A stretch of DNA of 64,000 nucleotides, taken from Veillonella_A intestinalis. Lineage in GTDB: Bacteria; Bacillota; Negativicutes; Veillonellales; Veillonellaceae. The position numbers and the translations under genes were made by a program. Location: assembly GCF_943192895.1 (NCBI RefSeq), contig NZ_CALPCB010000001.1:186001-250000 (forward strand), written 5' to 3'. Positions 60,291 to 64,000 of this stretch are shown piece by piece. The first letter of the stretch is position 1, and every line of letters begins with the position of its first letter. The notes under the pieces were generated by a model, which was not told the DNA's origin, did no database searches, and saw only the letters and a list, made by a program, of their open reading frames with translations.

Positions 60291-62042
60291 ATGAATGAAT
60301 ATATAGCAGCTGCTGTCGATGAGTTATATCAGTTAGGGGCCCGTCATGTAGTCTTTAGCGGTGGCTCTAGGTCGACAACTATGGCAATGCTGTTTATGGC
60401 GCAAGGTCAATACAAAACATATATGAATATTGATGAACGTTCGGCAGGATTCTTTGCTTTAGGAATTGCTAAGCGGACTCAACAGCCTGTTGTTTTAGTA
60501 TGCACCTCAGGTTCGGCGGGCGCTCATTATTATCCAGCGCTTATTGAGGCGTACTATAGTCGAGTGCCGTTAATTGTATTAACCGCTGATCGACCACCGG
60601 AGGCTCAGTTTATAGGGGCACCGCAAACAATGGATCAAATAAAGCTTTTTGGCTCTTATGTAAAGCATTTTGAAACTTTAAGTCCTTGTGAGGGCGATTT
60701 TATATATCCACGCCAAGTTATGGCTAGAGCCTACATGGCGGCTACAGATGTAGTGCCTGGGCCAGTTCATATTAATGTACCTTTGCGAGAACCTTTGGTG
60801 CCTTATACAGAAGCTACTTATTTTGAAAAAGGCCGTCAATCAAAACCGTTCCAAAAATTATTGGGACAAGGTCAACTTAGTATAGCTGAGGGTGAAACGT
60901 TGGCCGCGGAATTGCAAGGTAAGCGTGGTCTTATGCTTTGTGGCCCCCTTACTGGTCATGAAAGTTGGTCATTGGATTACCGGACAGCTTTATTAGCCTT
61001 AGCACAGCAGTTACAAACACCAATCTTAGCAGATCCCTTATCACCTATGCGGGCTGTCAGTGATGAACTACTTATAGATAGTTATGATGCTTTTTTGAGT
61101 AATCCTGATTGGCAAGAGGCGTTGAGACCAGATTATATTCTTCTATTTGGTCAAATTCCCGTTTCAAAGCGTTTACAACAATTTGTAAAACAGCAAACGC
61201 AAGCTGTATGTTACCAAATAGATTCTGGTGCAGCTTATCGTAATGGCGCATTGACTACGAATATCGTGATTCAGGTAGACCCTAAAGCCTGGGCAGAACA
61301 AATGGTAGTTAGCTTAACTAAGATGAAGGCTGGCGCTGACTTAGTGAATGATAATGGGCAAGAGCAGCCTATAACACAGGACGTAGCTGATTTTGTCAAT
61401 CGCTGGCAACAGGCACAGCGCCTTATGCGCAAACAATTAAATAAGGTGGCTACAGAAGGTACTTTATTTGAAGGTCGCTTTGTCTATGAATTACAGCAAG
61501 TATTACCTAGTGGTACTAATGTGGTTGTTGCCAATAGTATGCCTATTCGTGATTTTGATTATTTTTGGTCGCAAGGTACAGACCAAATAAAAATTTATGG
61601 CAATCGTGGCATTAATGGTATTGATGGTGTAGAGTCCACTGCCTTAGGTGTAGGTGCTGCTTATGGAGAACCTACTGTATTGGTAACTGGCGATTTATCC
61701 TTTTTCCACGATATGAATGGTCTTGTGATGGGACAGACTGAGAAGCTCAATCTTTTAATCGTGCTATTTAACAATGATGGGGGCGGTATTTTTGAATATT
61801 TACCGCAAAAAGGGGTTCCTAATTTTGAATATTTATTTGGTACCCCCCAAGGCCTTACTTATAGTGCTTTAGCTGACTTGATGGGCGTTCAATATCAGGT
61901 GATTACTGATTATGAAACTTTCCCTCAAAGCGTACAAAAGGCGCTGGCAATAGGTGGTATCCATATATTAGAAGTAAAAACAAATCGTGAAGTCAGTCGT
62001 GAACTTCACAGAAAGTATACGGTAAGTGTGTATGAAAAATGA
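60291..62042 (+). CDS. menD: 2-succinyl-5-enolpyruvyl-6-hydroxy-3-cyclohexene-1-carboxylate synthase
   Basis: A ThDP enzyme joining 2-oxoglutarate and isochorismate. 583 residues. The N-terminal FSGGSRSTTMAML (usually SPGSRS) binds substrate; the ThDP/Mg site is GDLSFFHDMNGL near 475 and NNDGGGIFEYLPQ near 503. CTSGSAGAHYYPALIEAYYS near 70-90 is strongly conserved. I use the ATG at 60291 (spacing 7 from TTGAGG); the one at 60285 is too close. Confidence 0.94.
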   Translation: MNEYIAAAVDELYQLGARHVVFSGGSRSTTMAMLFMAQGQYKTYMNIDERSAGFFALGIAKRTQQPVVLVCTSGSAGAHYYPALIEAYYSRVPLIVLTADRPPEAQFIGAPQTMDQIKLFGSYVKHFETLSPCEGDFIYPRQVMARAYMAATDVVPGPVHINVPLREPLVPYTEATYFEKGRQSKPFQKLLGQGQLSIAEGETLAAELQGKRGLMLCGPLTGHESWSLDYRTALLALAQQLQTPILADPLSPMRAVSDELLIDSYDAFLSNPDWQEALRPDYILLFGQIPVSKRLQQFVKQQTQAVCYQIDSGAAYRNGALTTNIVIQVDPKAWAEQMVVSLTKMKAGADLVNDNGQEQPITQDVADFVNRWQQAQRLMRKQLNKVATEGTLFEGRFVYELQQVLPSGTNVVVANSMPIRDFDYFWSQGTDQIKIYGNRGINGIDGVESTALGVGAAYGEPTVLVTGDLSFFHDMNGLVMGQTEKLNLLIVLFNNDGGGIFEYLPQKGVPNFEYLFGTPQGLTYSALADLMGVQYQVITDYETFPQSVQKALAIGGIHILEVKTNREVSRELHRKYTVSVYEK

Positions 62043-62946
62043 ATTTGATACAGACGAAACACATGTGTATGACCAAGGTGAGCGGTCGGAGGTAGAAGCG
62101 GTTTTAGAAGCAGCCGATGATGTATATATCAATATTGATAATGTATCTTACCATGTTTCTTTACGGGGGGAAGGTATGCCATTGATTTGCTTACATGGTT
62201 TTGCTGAAGCTGGTGATACATGGGATAAACTGAATATTCCCGGTTTTCGTCTATATTGTGTTGATTTTCTAGGTCATGGTGTATCTGATCGTTCCAATGA
62301 TCCTGTTATGTACCAATTAGATACAGTGTTACGTCATTTGTATACCTTGATTCATACGTTAGTAGGTCATGAATCCTATGGTATTTTGGGCTATTCAATG
62401 GGTGGTCGCATTGCCTTACAATATGCGGCTATGTATGAGCCTGAGCGATTGATGTTTTTGTTGCTGGAATCAGCTGCACCAGGAATTGAAGATATGCAAG
62501 TGCGTCAAGAACGGGCTATGGCAGATAAGGAATTGGCTAATAAAATAGAAACGCATTCCATTGAATGGTTTGAAGCCATGTGGTCACAACTGCCCATTTT
62601 TAAGACGCAACAAAAATTATCACCAGCGGTGCAACAGACTATAAAAGATCGGCGCTTAAGTAATACGCCTGAGGTACTCGCTCATACATTGCGTGGTATT
62701 GGTCAGGGTATGACGCTGTATGTAGGTAATCAAATTGCTGATTTAGAATTAGAAATTCTCTACGTGTCCGGTGAGTTAGATACTAAATATACGGACATAG
62801 GGCAGACCATTTTTGGAATTTGTGAAAATGTATCGCATGTTATTGTGCCAGATGTAGGTCACAATGTACATGTAGAGGCACCACAAGCATTTAATGAAAT
62901 TGTAAATTTATTTTTATCTGATTATAATGACAAACGAATTAGTTAA
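62032..62946 (+). CDS. menH: MenH-type alpha/beta hydrolase
   Basis: Likely removes pyruvate to give 2-succinyl-6-hydroxy-2,4-cyclohexadiene-1-carboxylate. 304 residues. Nucleophile in GYSMGGRIALQYA near 121-133, oxyanion loop LHGFAEAGDTW near 49, catalytic His in PDVGHNVHVEAP near 280. An N-terminal stretch of about 35 acidic residues precedes the fold and is longer than usual. It overlaps menD by 11 bp and lacks a clear ribosome site, so translation may be coupled. Confidence 0.87.
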   Translation: MKNEFDTDETHVYDQGERSEVEAVLEAADDVYINIDNVSYHVSLRGEGMPLICLHGFAEAGDTWDKLNIPGFRLYCVDFLGHGVSDRSNDPVMYQLDTVLRHLYTLIHTLVGHESYGILGYSMGGRIALQYAAMYEPERLMFLLLESAAPGIEDMQVRQERAMADKELANKIETHSIEWFEAMWSQLPIFKTQQKLSPAVQQTIKDRRLSNTPEVLAHTLRGIGQGMTLYVGNQIADLELEILYVSGELDTKYTDIGQTIFGICENVSHVIVPDVGHNVHVEAPQAFNEIVNLFLSDYNDKRIS

Positions 62947-63071
62947 CGTTTATTAACTATGCCTATAGCGTTTCCCTCTAGGAGTGATAGTTGTAGTAGG
63001 CTATACATAATATACGTGCAAAATGATAAAGGTAATTATATATATTGTTTTGATTTAAAAGGAGGCTTATT

Positions 63072-63914
63072 ATGAGCAAATTTGATTGGCAAGTATTAGA
63101 TCGTGGTTATGAAGATGTAATTTATGAAACATATAATGGCATTGCTAAAATTACTATTAATCGTCCAGAGATTCGCAATGCATTCCGTCCTAAAACGGTG
63201 GTGGAATTAATTGATGCATTTACGATTGCTCGTGATGATACCGAAGTGGGTGTTATTATTTTGACCGGTGCTAACCATGGTGGCGATGTGAATAAAGAAG
63301 CATTCTGCTCTGGTGGTGACCAAAGTGTACGCGGTAATGGTGGTTATGTAGGTGAAGATCGCATTCCTCGTTTGAATGTTCTTGATTTACAACATTTGAT
63401 TCGCATTACGCCAAAACCAGTTATTGCTATGGTTAATGGTTATGCTATTGGTGGGGGTCATGTGCTTCACATTGTATGTGATCTTTCTATCGCTTCTGAA
63501 AATGCTAAATTTGGTCAAACAGGTCCTCGAGTAGGTTCTTTTGACGCTGGCTATGGTGCTGGCTATTTAGCCCGCTTAGTAGGTCATAAAAAAGCGCGTG
63601 AAATTTGGTTCTTATGTCGCCAATATACAGCGCAAGAAGCCTTAGATATGGGTCTTGTTAATACAGTAGTTCCTTTTGAACAATTGGAAGAAGAAACGGT
63701 AAAATGGTGTGAAGAAATTCTTCAATTGTCCCCAATGGCACTTCGTTTCTTAAAGGCTTCCTTCAATGCTGATACAGATGGTTTAGCTGGGTTACAACAA
63801 TTTGGTGGTGATGCTACGCTTATGTTCTACACTACTGATGAAGCTAAAGAAGGCCGTGATGCCTTTAAAGAAAAACGTAAACCTAATTTCAAACAATTCC
63901 CTAAATTCCCTTGA
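63072..63914 (+). CDS. menB: 1,4-Dihydroxy-2-naphthoyl-CoA synthase
   Basis: Ring-closing crotonase-family enzyme of menaquinone synthesis. 280 residues. CoA and active-site motifs: INRPEIRNAFRPKTV near 28-42, FCSGGDQSVRGNGGYVG near 77, and GYAIGGGHVLHIVCDLSIAS near 126. The GQTGPRVGSFDAGYG segment near 150 is typical of MenB. AAAGGAGG precedes the start. Confidence 0.96.
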   Translation: MSKFDWQVLDRGYEDVIYETYNGIAKITINRPEIRNAFRPKTVVELIDAFTIARDDTEVGVIILTGANHGGDVNKEAFCSGGDQSVRGNGGYVGEDRIPRLNVLDLQHLIRITPKPVIAMVNGYAIGGGHVLHIVCDLSIASENAKFGQTGPRVGSFDAGYGAGYLARLVGHKKAREIWFLCRQYTAQEALDMGLVNTVVPFEQLEEETVKWCEEILQLSPMALRFLKASFNADTDGLAGLQQFGGDATLMFYTTDEAKEGRDAFKEKRKPNFKQFPKFP

Positions 63915-63931
63915 TAGGAGGCCCTTAGTAT

Positions 63932-64000
63932 ATGCGATGGTTACGCGAGCGGGCGCAAGCAACACCAAACCAGCCCTTTCTTGATGGCTATACTTATAAA
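63932..64000 (+). CDS. menE: O-succinylbenzoate-CoA ligase, N-terminal part (cut by window end)
   Basis: Only 23 codons are visible: MRWLRERAQATPNQPFLDG..., the usual beginning of the acyl-adenylate family (WLxxRAxxTPxxxA). AGGAGG lies 9 bases upstream. Position after menB makes MenE, which forms o-succinylbenzoyl-CoA, the best call. Confidence 0.75.
   Translation, partial: MRWLRERAQATPNQPFLDGYTYK

Noticed and set aside
1..64000. tRNA, rRNA or insertion-sequence genes
   Set aside because: No tRNA T-arm consensus in a cloverleaf context, no rRNA core sequence and no transposase-like frame with terminal repeats was noticed by reading; a dedicated scan was not possible.

Overview
The window looks like chromosome of a Veillonella species or a close Negativicutes relative, that is, a diderm Firmicute. 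It mixes outer-membrane biology (a trimeric autotransporter adhesin) with Firmicutes-type RNA control (a glmS ribozyme, a T-box leader) and the CdaA/CdaR c-di-AMP pair. It is fairly AT-rich. The rotor subunit of the ATP synthase and a three-subunit xanthine dehydrogenase fit a lactate-fermenting, purine-using, sodium-dependent anaerobe. The genus assignment is inference from gene content, not a database match.

Layout. 1-4086: a 1254-residue trimeric autotransporter built on more than 100 heptads, followed by a decayed fragment of another such gene. 4163-7622 (minus): a DASS anion transporter, a GntR/FadR-type regulator and ispE. 7793-11857: two tandem YitT membrane proteins, phosphoglucomutase and an ACT-domain protein. 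11866-15529: a UPF0210 protein and two envelope-polysaccharide enzymes (WecA-like, WecB). 16076-23166: a complete F-type ATP synthase operon with two extra small membrane genes in front. 23489-26444: a T-box leader, probably methionine-specific, then homoserine O-acetyltransferase and O-acetylhomoserine sulfhydrylase. 26581-28890: a small regulator region holding a frameshifted MerR gene, an intact MerR gene, a flavin reductase and the remnant of an HxlR regulator.

29088-36118: PepD-type dipeptidase, asparaginase, CbiZ (cobinamide salvage), MscS channel, D-Ala-D-Ala carboxypeptidase, YfbR-like nucleotidase and QueG. 36193-43029: a xanthine dehydrogenase operon with its cofactor maturation genes (YqeC, MocA, YqeB, XdhC as two polypeptides). 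43157-50058: cdaA, cdaR, a FAD-dependent protein, glmM, the glmS ribozyme and glmS; this links c-di-AMP synthesis to UDP-GlcNAc precursor supply. 50282-58637: trpS, an unrecognised membrane protein, a polar amino acid ABC transporter, an unrecognised secreted protein, a universal stress protein and a DUF2157/GDYXXLXY-type pair. 58711-64000: an ArsR/CzrA-like metal sensor and the menaquinone operon menF-menD-menH-menB-menE, the last cut by the window end.

The points I would look at first are: the heptad adhesin with its extension beyond the membrane anchor and the orphan C-terminal fragment after it; the two-carboxylate ion site in AtpE; the T-box in front of metA; the MerR gene broken at a 7-A run; the HxlR fossil; the 7 x 21-bp noncoding repeat at 51992; the inverted repeat over the menF promoter; and the reversed, split XdhC. 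No rRNA, tRNA, CRISPR array or insertion sequence was recognised.
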